A DNA stretch of 64,000 nt, taken from contig NZ_SJSB01000007.1 of the NCBI RefSeq assembly GCF_004352835.1, forward strand, positions 149,302 to 213,301, given 5' to 3'. Below the pieces are notes generated by a model. It made no database searches. It was not told where the DNA came from and saw only the letters and a program-made list of their open reading frames with translations. This DNA comes from Marinomonas flavescens (GTDB taxonomy: Bacteria > Pseudomonadota > Gammaproteobacteria > Pseudomonadales > Marinomonadaceae). Positions 56,300 to 64,000 of this stretch are shown here, one piece after another; positions within the stretch are counted from its first letter, which is position 1, and each line of letters begins with the position of its first letter. Position numbers and translations under genes: made by a program.

Positions 56300-56695
56300 A
56301 TGATGACGCTACCCACTAATCCCTTTGTCGATCACTATATTGAGCACGCCTCTGCAAGCATGCGTGCTGACTTGCATGAAATTCTCGCAATAATGAGACT
56401 GATAGCTCCCGAGGCGGAGCTTTCTTTTGATCTTGGCATTCCCTACTTCCAGCAAGATTCTGACCTGCTATTCGGTGTTGCGGCTAGAGAAGATCACCTG
56501 TGTATTTACTTTGATGATACAACCCAATTTTATTCTTTTGCAGAACGCTTAAATCATGCTCAATTCGGTGAGAATTGTCTCAGTTTCCATCGTCTTCACG
56601 ACATCAATATTAATGTATTCGCTGAACTTCTAAGCCAGATAAAAGTTCATTCAATAAAACAAGGCCGTGACCGTACAGCCCATTTATTACATTAA
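56300..56695 (+). CDS. DUF1801-like protein
   Basis: 132-residue soluble protein resembling the DUF1801/YdhG group, with IMRLIAPEAELSFDLGIPYF near residue 35 and an aromatic core. The role is unknown. GGAGG lies five bases before the ATG; a second ATG follows at once, and an upstream TTG overlaps the ribosome site. It may be cotranscribed with the PatB-like gene, 55 bases upstream. Confidence 0.75.
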   Translation: MMTLPTNPFVDHYIEHASASMRADLHEILAIMRLIAPEAELSFDLGIPYFQQDSDLLFGVAAREDHLCIYFDDTTQFYSFAERLNHAQFGENCLSFHRLHDININVFAELLSQIKVHSIKQGRDRTAHLLH

Positions 56696-56740
56696 AAAAC
56701 TTCTCTGGGAGCCCATTAAACACATGATATTTAATAGTCA

Positions 56741-56790
56741 CACTTTGTGTAATCAATGACGAAATAGTCATGTCATTGGCTACCAAAGTG
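56741..56790 (+). terminator. Nested hairpin after the DUF1801 gene, possible terminator
   Basis: CACTTTG (56741-56747) pairs with CAAAGTG (56784-56790), enclosing CAATGAC (56754-56760) paired with GTCATTG (56772-56778). It is followed by CTTTATT, a poor T run, so termination is uncertain. Confidence 0.4.
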
Positions 56791-56870
56791 CTTTATTATA
56801 AAAACATTACAAATAAGAGGGTTAAAAAGTCATCTCACTTTTACATTAACCCAATAGGCAACCTAGCTTA

Positions 56871-57203
56871 ATGAGCGATTTTTCCTTACAAATTGGTATT
56901 TGGATGTCTTTACCTTGCTCACTTATACTTTGGCAATGGAAAATACATAAGACACTACACCATCAAGTACCAAGACAATCTTCCCATAACAATAGCTTGC
57001 TGTTGTTAAGCTCATTACGCCTTAGACTCACCCAAACCTCACTCACCTCCCTGATCGCTGTTATCCACACAAATCAAAACAGTGGTGGCAAAAATAAAGC
57101 CACTCTGGATAATTCTAAAAAAAATGGCCAAACCTTATTAAAGTTCTTGTTGCTAATACCCTTTCAAAAAACATTATTGTTAACTAGGTTCTATTCAAAA
57201 TAA
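56871..57203 (+). CDS. Doubtful 110-residue ORF upstream of yceH
   Basis: It has a hydrophobic N-terminal stretch (IGIWMSLPCSLILW), is basic, and is rich in Leu and Ser. No family is recognised, and no good ribosome site precedes the ATG. It ends 17 bases before yceH. It could be a small membrane protein or just an open stretch in a 525-base spacer. Confidence 0.25.
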   Translation: MSDFSLQIGIWMSLPCSLILWQWKIHKTLHHQVPRQSSHNNSLLLLSSLRLRLTQTSLTSLIAVIHTNQNSGGKNKATLDNSKKNGQTLLKFLLLIPFQKTLLLTRFYSK

Positions 57204-57220
57204 ACACTTTAGGAAAGACT

Positions 57221-57877
57221 ATGAGTTATCACGAAATTAATCAGATTGAAATGCGGATTATCGGTTGCCTCATTGAAAAAGAAATTGCTACGCCTGACCT
57301 CTATCCGCTTAGCATCAACTCACTTGTTAGCGCTTGCAATCAAAAATCCAGTCGCGACCCTGTTACCAGTTACACAGAAGTTGAAATTCAAGATGCGTTA
57401 GATGCTCTTACCAAAAGAGGTTTAGTTACCAATGCTTCAGGTTCCAATGGGCGCGTAAGCAAATATCAGCACCGTTTTTGTAACACCGAATTTTCAGACC
57501 TTCAATTATCCACTGCAGAGCTTGCTGTGATTTGCTTACTTTTCGTCCGAGGCCCTCAAACTCCCGGAGAATTGCGCTCAAGAAGTGGTCGCTTACATAA
57601 TTTTCAAGATAGAGAAGAAGTTGAAGACACGCTAAAATCTTTGCAAGAAAAAAACGGTGGCCCTTTTGTGAAACAACTAGCAAGAGAACCAGGAAAACGA
57701 GAGTCTCGTTATCAAGAATGCTTTTGTACAGAAAACAATATAGGCATTGAAGACATTGCTATTAGCACCTCTAATTCAACTGACGACTCACTAAAAAACA
57801 GAGTAGAAGAGCTAGAAGAATTGGTATTAAGCTTGTCTGAACGGCTAGAAAAGATAGAAAATGCCAGTGGACTGTAG
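57221..57877 (+). CDS. yceH: YceH/DUF480 family protein
   Basis: 218 residues, the usual YceH length. Two winged-helix-like DUF480 repeats are visible; the start EIRIIGCLIEKEIATPDLYP-like segment (about 9-28) and SACNQKSSRDPV are signatures, and LRSRSGRLHNF marks the second repeat. The C-terminal 30 residues form a coiled coil (ENRVEEL-type heptads, about 185-215). Function unknown. AGGAAAG precedes the ATG. Confidence 0.93.
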   Translation: MSYHEINQIEMRIIGCLIEKEIATPDLYPLSINSLVSACNQKSSRDPVTSYTEVEIQDALDALTKRGLVTNASGSNGRVSKYQHRFCNTEFSDLQLSTAELAVICLLFVRGPQTPGELRSRSGRLHNFQDREEVEDTLKSLQEKNGGPFVKQLAREPGKRESRYQECFCTENNIGIEDIAISTSNSTDDSLKNRVEELEELVLSLSERLEKIENASGL

Positions 57878-57977
57878 TCAAAATTAACGGCAGACTTAAT
57901 CGCTTTTTAATAATACGAATTATCAATTAAAATGCCGTTAATCTCGGACCATTTATTACTTACAAGAGGAGAATCCC

Positions 57978-59024
57978 ATGAAACAGGTACGCTGGGGAAT
58001 AATCGGCACAGGGAATATTGCCCGCCGTTTTGCAAGCGACTTTTGTTATGCAAAATCAGGCGAATTGCGCGCTATCGCTTCACGGGATAAATCCTCAGCG
58101 GATGCATTCTCTGCTGATTTCGACATCGAACTTGCCTTTGTAGATTACTTTTCACTGATCAATAGTCACGAAGTTGATGTTGTCTATATCGCCACACCTC
58201 ATACTTCTCACTATGATTTAACCAAGGCCTGTCTCTTAGCCGGCAAAGCCGTATTATGTGAAAAACCTTTGACCCTCAATGCAATCCAATCAAAAGAGCT
58301 TTATGATTTAGCAGCCGAGAAAAATATTTTCTTGATGGAAGCTATGTGGACACGCTTTAACCCTGTCATTGAACAGGTTATTGAATGGGTTGAAGAAGGC
58401 GAAATTGGCGAACTACACAGTATCCAAGCAAGTTTTAATTTCGTAGCCCCAACAGATCCAAATCATCGCTTATTGGATCCAAAATTAGGGGGTGGTGCCT
58501 TACTTGATATTGGTATTTACCCTGTTTTCCTTGCTCAATTGTTTTTTGGTAAACCAGACTTTATTCAAAACCAAGCCGTTATTGGTGATACAGAGGTCGA
58601 TATTTTTGAGCAAATACTCCTAGGCTGGGAAAACGGTCAGCTTGCTTCTTTGGAAGCATCGCTCATTTCTTGCAACCCAAATAGAGCCACTTTTTCTGGG
58701 TCCAAAGGGTATATTGAAATCGACTCAGAATGGTTTAAAGCCAAATCGTGCCGTATGGTAAGCAGTGAACAACAAGAACGAGTAATTGAGTTTGATTTTC
58801 CTGGAGAAGGCTACCAATTTGAGGTTGACGAAGTAAATCGATGCTTAATAGAAGGATTACAAGAAAGTCCCAACCATAGCAGACAGGACAGCCTTGAATT
58901 GATCGCCACGCTAGATGAAATACGTCAAGACATCGGATTAAGTTACCCAGGTGAAGCTGAGCATGATGATCATGAAGAGGACATTCACGATCATCACCAT
59001 GAACATCACCACCACAAACACTAA
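57978..59024 (+). CDS. Gfo/Idh/MocA-family oxidoreductase with His-rich tail
   Basis: 348-residue NAD(P)-dependent oxidoreductase. The Rossmann start is WGIIGTGNIARRFA (about 6-19), CEKPLT (about 95-100) holds the catalytic-site Lys, and GGGALLDIGIYP follows. It resembles dihydrodiol/xylose dehydrogenase-like members; the substrate is unknown. The last 21 residues hold 11 His plus many Asp/Glu and should bind divalent metal. This tail is not part of the family core. AGGAG precedes the ATG. It is cotranscribable with yceH (100-base gap). Confidence 0.88.
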   Translation: MKQVRWGIIGTGNIARRFASDFCYAKSGELRAIASRDKSSADAFSADFDIELAFVDYFSLINSHEVDVVYIATPHTSHYDLTKACLLAGKAVLCEKPLTLNAIQSKELYDLAAEKNIFLMEAMWTRFNPVIEQVIEWVEEGEIGELHSIQASFNFVAPTDPNHRLLDPKLGGGALLDIGIYPVFLAQLFFGKPDFIQNQAVIGDTEVDIFEQILLGWENGQLASLEASLISCNPNRATFSGSKGYIEIDSEWFKAKSCRMVSSEQQERVIEFDFPGEGYQFEVDEVNRCLIEGLQESPNHSRQDSLELIATLDEIRQDIGLSYPGEAEHDDHEEDIHDHHHEHHHHKH

Positions 59025-59121
59025 TTCTGTCTCTTAAGACCATGCTATTGAGGACCCGCTCATAGACATGGTCTTTATCCATTTCACAACGCTAATGTAC
59101 TCTATATTGAGTACATTTAAC

Positions 59122-60072
59122 TTAGCTAAATATCAGCTGGCTGAACCATACACTGACGGGAAGTGTGACGACACATAAGATAGTCTGTAAGGTAATAAAC
59201 GCTGCCATTCGCTCCGCATCTCCCCCTAACTGACGTGCCAATGCATACGCTGAAGTGGCAGTAGGCACTACACCAAATAAAATGGCGACCAAAGCAGGCA
59301 AACCACTTATCCCCAGCCACCAGCACATCAAACCAATGGATAAAGGGAAAATAATAAACCGAGCTATAGTAGAAAAAACAAAGGTCATACCTACCGAACG
59401 GATTACCTCCAAACGCACGCTTGCCCCTACCGCTAATAAAACCATTGGCAACGCGGCTTTAGAAATTAGCTCAGCCATATCTGTCACTACTGGAATGGGG
59501 GTAAGTCCTAATAAATTCAGGCCACATCCTAGTACAATTGAGATAATTAATGGATTACGCACCAAGGCGCCGCTCAACAGCTTAGGTAATGATGGGCAAA
59601 CAGCAACATTATCAGACGATGGTTTTCCGTGCATCAGCACCATACTGATCACCAAAAATACATTAATAGCAGGAATTAATACCGAGGCGCCTAGAGCCGC
59701 ATAAGTCAATCCATCATTACCGTACAAACTCCCCGCTAACGCTAAAACAATAAAAGTATTAAATCGGACGCCCGCTTGTAGCATGCTGGATGCTGTTGGC
59801 GCTTTTGCACCAATAAGCCAAACGCTCGCAAAAGTAAAAATAGCCGTCATTACTAAAGCACTAAGTAGCACTAAAGCATATTGCGGTAATAGTGGGTTTG
59901 AGAAATCGATTTGGGATGTTTTATAGAAAAGTAAGGCAGGGAAAAGGAGCCAATAAGTCAACTTATCTACACCTGGCCAAAATCCCGACATAGGAAAACT
60001 CAAGCGCTGACAGAGTGCGCCAGCCATCAGTAGTAAAAAAACAGGAATAATATCCATTGAAAGTGAAAACAC
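59122..60072 (-). CDS. AEC (auxin efflux carrier) family transporter
   Basis: Inner-membrane protein of up to 316 residues with ten predicted segments. MDIIPVFLLLMAGALCQR and the late PTATSAYALARQLGGD segment are typical of AEC/malonate-type carriers. Substrate unknown. The GTG at 60072 has AAGGA six bases upstream; an ATG five codons later (60057) is the alternative. It follows the LysR gene by 26 bases on the same strand. Confidence 0.88.
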   Translation of the reverse strand: MFSLSMDIIPVFLLLMAGALCQRLSFPMSGFWPGVDKLTYWLLFPALLFYKTSQIDFSNPLLPQYALVLLSALVMTAIFTFASVWLIGAKAPTASSMLQAGVRFNTFIVLALAGSLYGNDGLTYAALGASVLIPAINVFLVISMVLMHGKPSSDNVAVCPSLPKLLSGALVRNPLIISIVLGCGLNLLGLTPIPVVTDMAELISKAALPMVLLAVGASVRLEVIRSVGMTFVFSTIARFIIFPLSIGLMCWWLGISGLPALVAILFGVVPTATSAYALARQLGGDAERMAAFITLQTILCVVTLPVSVWFSQLIFS

Positions 60073-60098
60073 ACTAAGTCCTTATTATGATGTAAACG

Positions 60099-61001
60099 TT
60101 AACGCTTCATTAAATGCCAGTTCTGCTTTACTAATTCAGTAATGAACCAGTGAAGCCCTCGCCCCACTTCTTCTTTCCGCCATGCCAAATACGCCATTTG
60201 ATTTGGTCTTGGTATACTACATTCCCGAATAACCAAATCTCCTCTTTTTAGTTCCTCACTAATGCGGTGTTTAGGTAAATACCCTACTCCTAGCCCCAAG
60301 CATTGAGCCTGTATTTTACTGCGCATCGTATCGACTCTTAGCACTTGCCTACTTTCAAAAATACCGCTATTTCGGACTGGCAAGATTTTTGACGTATCAG
60401 CGACAACAATCGCAGGATAATCACGCAACTGCAGAGCAGTAACTGGGCCTTGCGATGAAGCTAGCGGATGCTTTGGCGACACAGCAAACACAAATTCGAT
60501 CTCCCCTAATAGTTGAGTATGAAAACTTCCTTTAGGGAGTTCTCCAGTCGCACCTATCACTAAATCTACTCGATCATCCTGTAGCGCGTCCCAAGCACCA
60601 CCAACCGCTTCTTCTGATAAGCTGATTTCAACTGGACGGTTTTGCGATAAAAACATACCCACCACCAACATTAAAGGCTCTTCCTCTAGCACTGTATCAC
60701 GGGCAATTCTTAACCTTGGCTCCCATCCGGATTCTAGCTCTTTAACCGAATCTTCCAAATGGCGAGCGGCCTCTAAAATACATTGCCCTCTCTCCAAAAC
60801 AAGTTGACCCGCAGACGTCAATACGGCCTTTTGGCGCGACCGATCGAATAACGCAACACCCAAGTCTTCCTCAAGTTTCTTAACCGTATAAGTTAAGGCA
60901 GATGGCACCTTGAAGAGCACATCAGCGGCAGCAGAAAAACTACCTTGCTGATGAATCGCTTCTAATACGCGCAAAGCTTCTATTGTGATGGCGTTATTCA
61001 T
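60099..61001 (-). CDS. LysR-family regulator, YhaJ-like
   Basis: 300 residues. HTH in SFSAAADVLFKVPSALTYTV (about 21-40), then a type 2 periplasmic-like effector domain. It is divergent from a pirin gene, as yhaJ is from yhaK in E. coli, and it likely controls the pirin and the AEC gene behind it. Effector unknown; E. coli YhaJ responds to aromatic compounds. Confidence 0.9.
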   Translation of the reverse strand: MNNAITIEALRVLEAIHQQGSFSAAADVLFKVPSALTYTVKKLEEDLGVALFDRSRQKAVLTSAGQLVLERGQCILEAARHLEDSVKELESGWEPRLRIARDTVLEEEPLMLVVGMFLSQNRPVEISLSEEAVGGAWDALQDDRVDLVIGATGELPKGSFHTQLLGEIEFVFAVSPKHPLASSQGPVTALQLRDYPAIVVADTSKILPVRNSGIFESRQVLRVDTMRSKIQAQCLGLGVGYLPKHRISEELKRGDLVIRECSIPRPNQMAYLAWRKEEVGRGLHWFITELVKQNWHLMKR

Positions 61002-61155
61002 AGGCCGATTCCTTTGTTCAAATATTTTGAAATACTAGCTCAAAACCTTCTAATTTTCTTTCAAATCCTTCTCTCTTACACTAACTCCATACCGAAGCAA
61101 TGCGAACTGAAATTATTCAGTCCGTCCTATAAAATCAACCTGAAGGTGTTAAATT

Positions 61156-61854
61156 ATGATCACTATCCGTAAAGCAAACGACCGTGGACAAGCTGACTTT
61201 GGTTGGCTAAATAGTCATCACACTTTCTCTTTTGGTCATTATTACGATTCAAAACATATGGGGTTTTCTCACTTACGTGTTATCAACGACGACAGGGTCA
61301 CTCCTGGAGCAGGTTTCGATACTCACGGCCATCGTGATATGGAAATAATCAGCTATGTGCTACAAGGGCGCATCGCTCATAAAGACAGCGCAGGTAATAT
61401 AAAAGAACTTCCTGCAGGTGAATTTCAGCTAATGTCTGCTGGTAAAGGCGTAACGCACAGTGAATTCAATGCATCAGATACTGAACCGTTAAAGTTTTTA
61501 CAAATTTGGATTGAGCCTAATGTCACTGGAGGTAATCCAGGCTATCAACAAAAAGATTTTGGACAAAATCATGGTTTAACCACCATCATTACTCCTGATG
61601 GTCGCAATGGTACGCTAAGCATTAAGCAAGATGCTCAATTGTCAGAACTTATCTTAGATGCAGGCAAGCAGGAAAAAGTCACCGTTAATAATAAACGTAA
61701 TGTTTATGTGCACCAGGTAGAAGGTGAATTAACCTTGAATGATGGCACTATTCTCACCCCTGGAGATGGTGTAAAGGTATCGGATGAAGTGGCTATTACG
61801 CTTAAAAACACAGGCACTACGCAAGTCAGAGCATTAATTTTTGACTTAGTATAA
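61156..61854 (+). CDS. Pirin-family bicupin, YhaK-like
   Basis: 232 residues (E. coli YhaK 233). The N-terminal cupin carries the metal ligands in DTHGHRDMEI (about 55-64) and VTHSEFN (about 98-104). Pirins of this type include quercetinase-like dioxygenases and redox sensors; the role is not known here. AAGGTG precedes the ATG. It diverges from the LysR gene across 154 bases. Confidence 0.93.
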   Translation: MITIRKANDRGQADFGWLNSHHTFSFGHYYDSKHMGFSHLRVINDDRVTPGAGFDTHGHRDMEIISYVLQGRIAHKDSAGNIKELPAGEFQLMSAGKGVTHSEFNASDTEPLKFLQIWIEPNVTGGNPGYQQKDFGQNHGLTTIITPDGRNGTLSIKQDAQLSELILDAGKQEKVTVNNKRNVYVHQVEGELTLNDGTILTPGDGVKVSDEVAITLKNTGTTQVRALIFDLV

Positions 61855-62221
61855 CTCGAAGAAAATAGGCAAAAAACGCTATAGTGATTGGTTTACTAAC
61901 GCCCTTTTTGGCTGGCTTTTTCTACTTTTATACGCTCCATTGTCACTTATATCGCGCTATTTTATTCAAAAAACATGAATCTAGTGGTGATACACGACGC
62001 AACAGCAGTAAGAAATGTAGAAGGAGCCAAGAAAGCGCCTTTAATAGCGGATAATAAAGTGTCCTGTTTTCTTTACAGCTTTTAAATAATTTACCTCGTT
62101 ATTCCATTGTATTTTGCAATAAATGCGGCAAAATGGTTTGGAAACTTAATCAAGTAAATCATGCTATTTTGCTTCATCGCAGTAACGCTTTGAGGCATTC
62201 TAAAAGGACCCCGTAACTATC
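61855..62221. other. Spacer between pirin and aminotransferase, with inverted repeat
   Basis: ATTTTGC (62111-62117) and GCAAAAT (62128-62134) form an inverted repeat with a 10-base gap, and TATTTTGC recurs at 62164-62171 nearer the next gene. This could be an operator. No clear terminator follows the pirin gene. Confidence 0.4.
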
Positions 62222-63418
62222 ATGTTTAAGCATTTAAAAGCCGTTTCTGGCGACCCTCTTTTAGCTCTTATCGTTGCTCATAAGCAAGATTTGAATCCAA
62301 AAAAAATAGACTTGGGTGTTGGCGTCTATAAAAACGACCATGGTGATACCCCTATTTTAAATAGCGTAAAGAAAGCCGAAGCTATCTTACTTGAACAAGA
62401 AGAGTCTAAAAGCTATTTAGGCATTTACGGTGCTGCTGAATTTGAAACGGTTATTCAAAATTTAGTCTTTGGTGAAGGCAACCCTCTAATTACATCAGGT
62501 CGTATTCGCTCAACACAAACTCCAGGTGGTACCGGCGCACTTAAAGTAGCCGCTGACTTTATCAGTGCGAACTTAAAAAACGCTCGTCTATGGGTTAGTG
62601 ATCCAACGTGGGGGAATCATGAATCTATTTTTAATTCCGCTGGAGTCGAAGTAAAGTCATACCCTTATTATAACCCTGAAACGAATGGTCTTCGCTTTGA
62701 AGAAATGATGGCAACATTAAGAGCTGAAGCAAAAGAAGGTGATGTCCTACTTGTCCACGCTTGTTGTCACAACCCAACAGGTATCGATTTACAGCCTGAA
62801 CATTGGAACATCATTACTGACTTTATTAACGAACGTGGTTTATTGCCGCTAGTAGATGCTGCTTATCAAGGGTTTGGAGACGGCTTAGATGCCGACTTAG
62901 CTGGCCTACGCCATATGGCAGCCAATGTAAAAAGCATGCTAGTTGCAAACTCTTTCTCTAAAAACTTTGGTATTTATCGCGAACGCTGTGGCGGCTTAAG
63001 TATTCTTGCAGAAACTAAAGAAGAAGCAAATGCCGCCTTCTCTATTATTGGTCAAGCAATTCGCGCTAACTACTCAATGCCACCAGCGCATGGCGCAGCG
63101 GTTGTTTACACCATTATGAGTAGCCCTGAACTAAAAGCAGAATGGGAAATAGAAGTCGCTGGAATGCGTAATCGAATTAATGGGTTACGCGACAAACTTG
63201 TTACTAAACTAGCCGCTTCTGGTGTTAGCAAAGACTTTAGCTTCATCAAAAATCAGCGTGGTATGTTCTCGTATTCAGGTCTAACTCTTGAGCAAGTTCA
63301 TACATTGCGTAACGACTACTCTATTTATATTGCAGATTCTGGGCGCATGAGCATATCTGGAGTTAGCGATAACAATATTGATTATCTATGTGAAAGCATT
63401 GCAAAAGTAGTTGGCTAA
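62222..63418 (+). CDS. Class I aspartate/aromatic amino-acid aminotransferase
   Basis: 398-residue PLP enzyme, the length of AspC and TyrB. LGVGVYKNDHGDTPIL (about 32-47), CCHNPTGIDL (about 182-191) and the PLP lysine in NSFSKNFGIYRERCG (about 242-256) are diagnostic. It interconverts aspartate, aromatic amino acids and their oxo-acids. AspC versus TyrB cannot be decided from sequence alone. An AAGGA lies rather far upstream of the ATG. Monocistronic. Confidence 0.95.
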   Translation: MFKHLKAVSGDPLLALIVAHKQDLNPKKIDLGVGVYKNDHGDTPILNSVKKAEAILLEQEESKSYLGIYGAAEFETVIQNLVFGEGNPLITSGRIRSTQTPGGTGALKVAADFISANLKNARLWVSDPTWGNHESIFNSAGVEVKSYPYYNPETNGLRFEEMMATLRAEAKEGDVLLVHACCHNPTGIDLQPEHWNIITDFINERGLLPLVDAAYQGFGDGLDADLAGLRHMAANVKSMLVANSFSKNFGIYRERCGGLSILAETKEEANAAFSIIGQAIRANYSMPPAHGAAVVYTIMSSPELKAEWEIEVAGMRNRINGLRDKLVTKLAASGVSKDFSFIKNQRGMFSYSGLTLEQVHTLRNDYSIYIADSGRMSISGVSDNNIDYLCESIAKVVG

Positions 63419-63464
63419 TTTGCTAGATAAAAACTAATTTAACACTCTGAAAACAGTAAGACAT

Positions 63465-63507
63465 GAAGCCCCACAATGATTGAATACGTCAATTTTGAGG
63501 GGCTTTC
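63465..63507 (+). terminator. Probable terminator of the aminotransferase gene
   Basis: AAGCCCC (63466-63472) pairs with GGGGCTT (63499-63505), enclosing ATTGA/TCAAT. The T run is short. Confidence 0.6.
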
Positions 63508-63678
63508 ATGATGAGCTAACCAAGAATGACGACACGTAGAACATTCATTAATAAAAACAGACTTATTGTTCAATAAAACAACAACATTCATCTTTATCAG
63601 AAACATGTCGAATTGACGACAATGTTACTTTCCTCTGAACTGTCGGACTTCTTCAAATATACGGTCAACAAGCAAAAC

Positions 63679-63725
63679 AATGTATGTTCAGATCAAAGTT
63701 TTGCACTCTGACAAGAACATACATT
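63679..63725 (-). terminator. Long inverted repeat, probable terminator of the right-edge gene
   Basis: AATGTATGTTC (63679-63689) and GAACATACATT (63715-63725) are perfect 11-bp arms around 25 bases. On the minus strand the stem is followed by GTTTTGC. It lies 50 bases beyond the stop of the partial minus-strand ORF. The rest of 63508-63678 shows nothing I can name. Confidence 0.5.
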
Positions 63726-63775
63726 TAACCCTTTCGATCAAGATTTACGTTTGTATACTCGTACCCAATCAACTT

Positions 63776-64000
63776 TCATCGTAGTTGGATACCCTGCGGC
63801 GTCTGCTGAGCCAGGTGTTGGGCAGCGACGAAGGTCATCAGGGCAATCTTTAGTAAGCGTCGGTTAAACCCCACATAGTAATTCCTTCCAAAAACCATAA
63901 AGTCTTTTGTTTTCTCAACAGGAACATAAGGCTTATGTTTACATCCTCCTCTCAGCACCATGTCACTTTGATCTGTGGTCCCACGGACATGCGTAAAGCC
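63776..64000 (-). CDS. Partial unknown ORF running off the right edge
   Basis: The minus-strand frame is open from the stop at 63776 to the window end, giving at least 74 residues. The visible C-terminus is basic with a hydrophobic stretch (RRLLKIALMTFVAAQHLAQ). An internal ATG at 63961 exists, but the reading frame continues upstream of it, so the gene may start outside. I do not recognise a family; a mobile-element protein is possible but unproven. Confidence 0.35.
   Translation of the reverse strand, partial: GFTHVRGTTDQSDMVLRGGCKHKPYVPVEKTKDFMVFGRNYYVGFNRRLLKIALMTFVAAQHLAQQTPQGIQLR

Noticed and set aside
59255..59704. 149-residue plus-strand ORF
   Set aside because: It is antisense to the AEC transporter, with no family motif; a frame shadow of a membrane protein.

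Overview
The window is a stretch of chromosome from a moderately AT-rich marine gammaproteobacterium. The best fit is an Oceanospirillales member close to Marinomonas. The evidence is the gene order rpsF-rpsR-(DUF2232-like)-rplI followed by dnaB, a large FabY-type ketoacyl synthase, two separate quaternary-amine ABC importers suited to osmotic stress, and an LPS-core cluster built on heptose. The species call is inference. I found no tRNA, rRNA, CRISPR, prophage or clear insertion sequence. Nearly all of the window looks like core genome, with operons and rho-independent terminators laid out regularly.

Layout. 0-6.5 kb: a DUF523/DUF1722 protein with CPD photolyase, then a MarR regulator and a proXWV-type betaine importer. 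6.5-12.7 kb (minus strand): dapB, an Aer-like PAS chemoreceptor, dnaB, and the rpsF-rpsR-membrane protein-rplI operon. 13-18.4 kb: two EamA exporters and the thiBPQ thiamine importer behind a TPP riboswitch. 18.4-29 kb: lipid A-core genes, with waaA, msbA and hldE on the minus strand, then an AGE-family isomerase, hldD, waaF and a family 2 glycosyltransferase on the plus strand, then two more glycosyltransferases on the minus strand. 29-37.5 kb: a small unknown protein, sseA, tlyA, a MATE pump, lon, upp, and a RutR-like regulator with a LysE exporter. 37.5-47.6 kb: a likely small RNA, a GGDEF cyclase, a Bax-like glucosaminidase, fabY, an RmlD-like reductase, tatD, trmJ, a degenerate suhB and galU. 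47.6-55 kb: argP/argO, an MFS protein, and betI-choXWV. 55-64 kb: a PatB/MalY lyase, DUF1801, yceH, an oxidoreductase with a His-rich tail, an AEC transporter, a YhaJ/YhaK-like LysR-pirin pair, an aromatic/aspartate aminotransferase, and a partial unknown gene running off the right edge.

How the genes fit together. Two importers of the same family sit about 48 kb apart under different repressors (MarR and BetI). Each has a hairpin terminator between the binding-protein gene and the permease gene, which should make binding protein in excess. The central block supplies ADP-heptose (hldE, hldD), Kdo transfer (waaA), core glycosyltransferases and lipid A flipping (msbA); galU supplies UDP-glucose.

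The strongest leads are a SuhB that keeps its synteny but has lost most of its phosphatase metal ligands, a multi-hairpin small-RNA candidate at about 37.62-37.76 kb, and two perfect 17-bp palindromes ahead of choX. I saw no clearly new multi-gene system.
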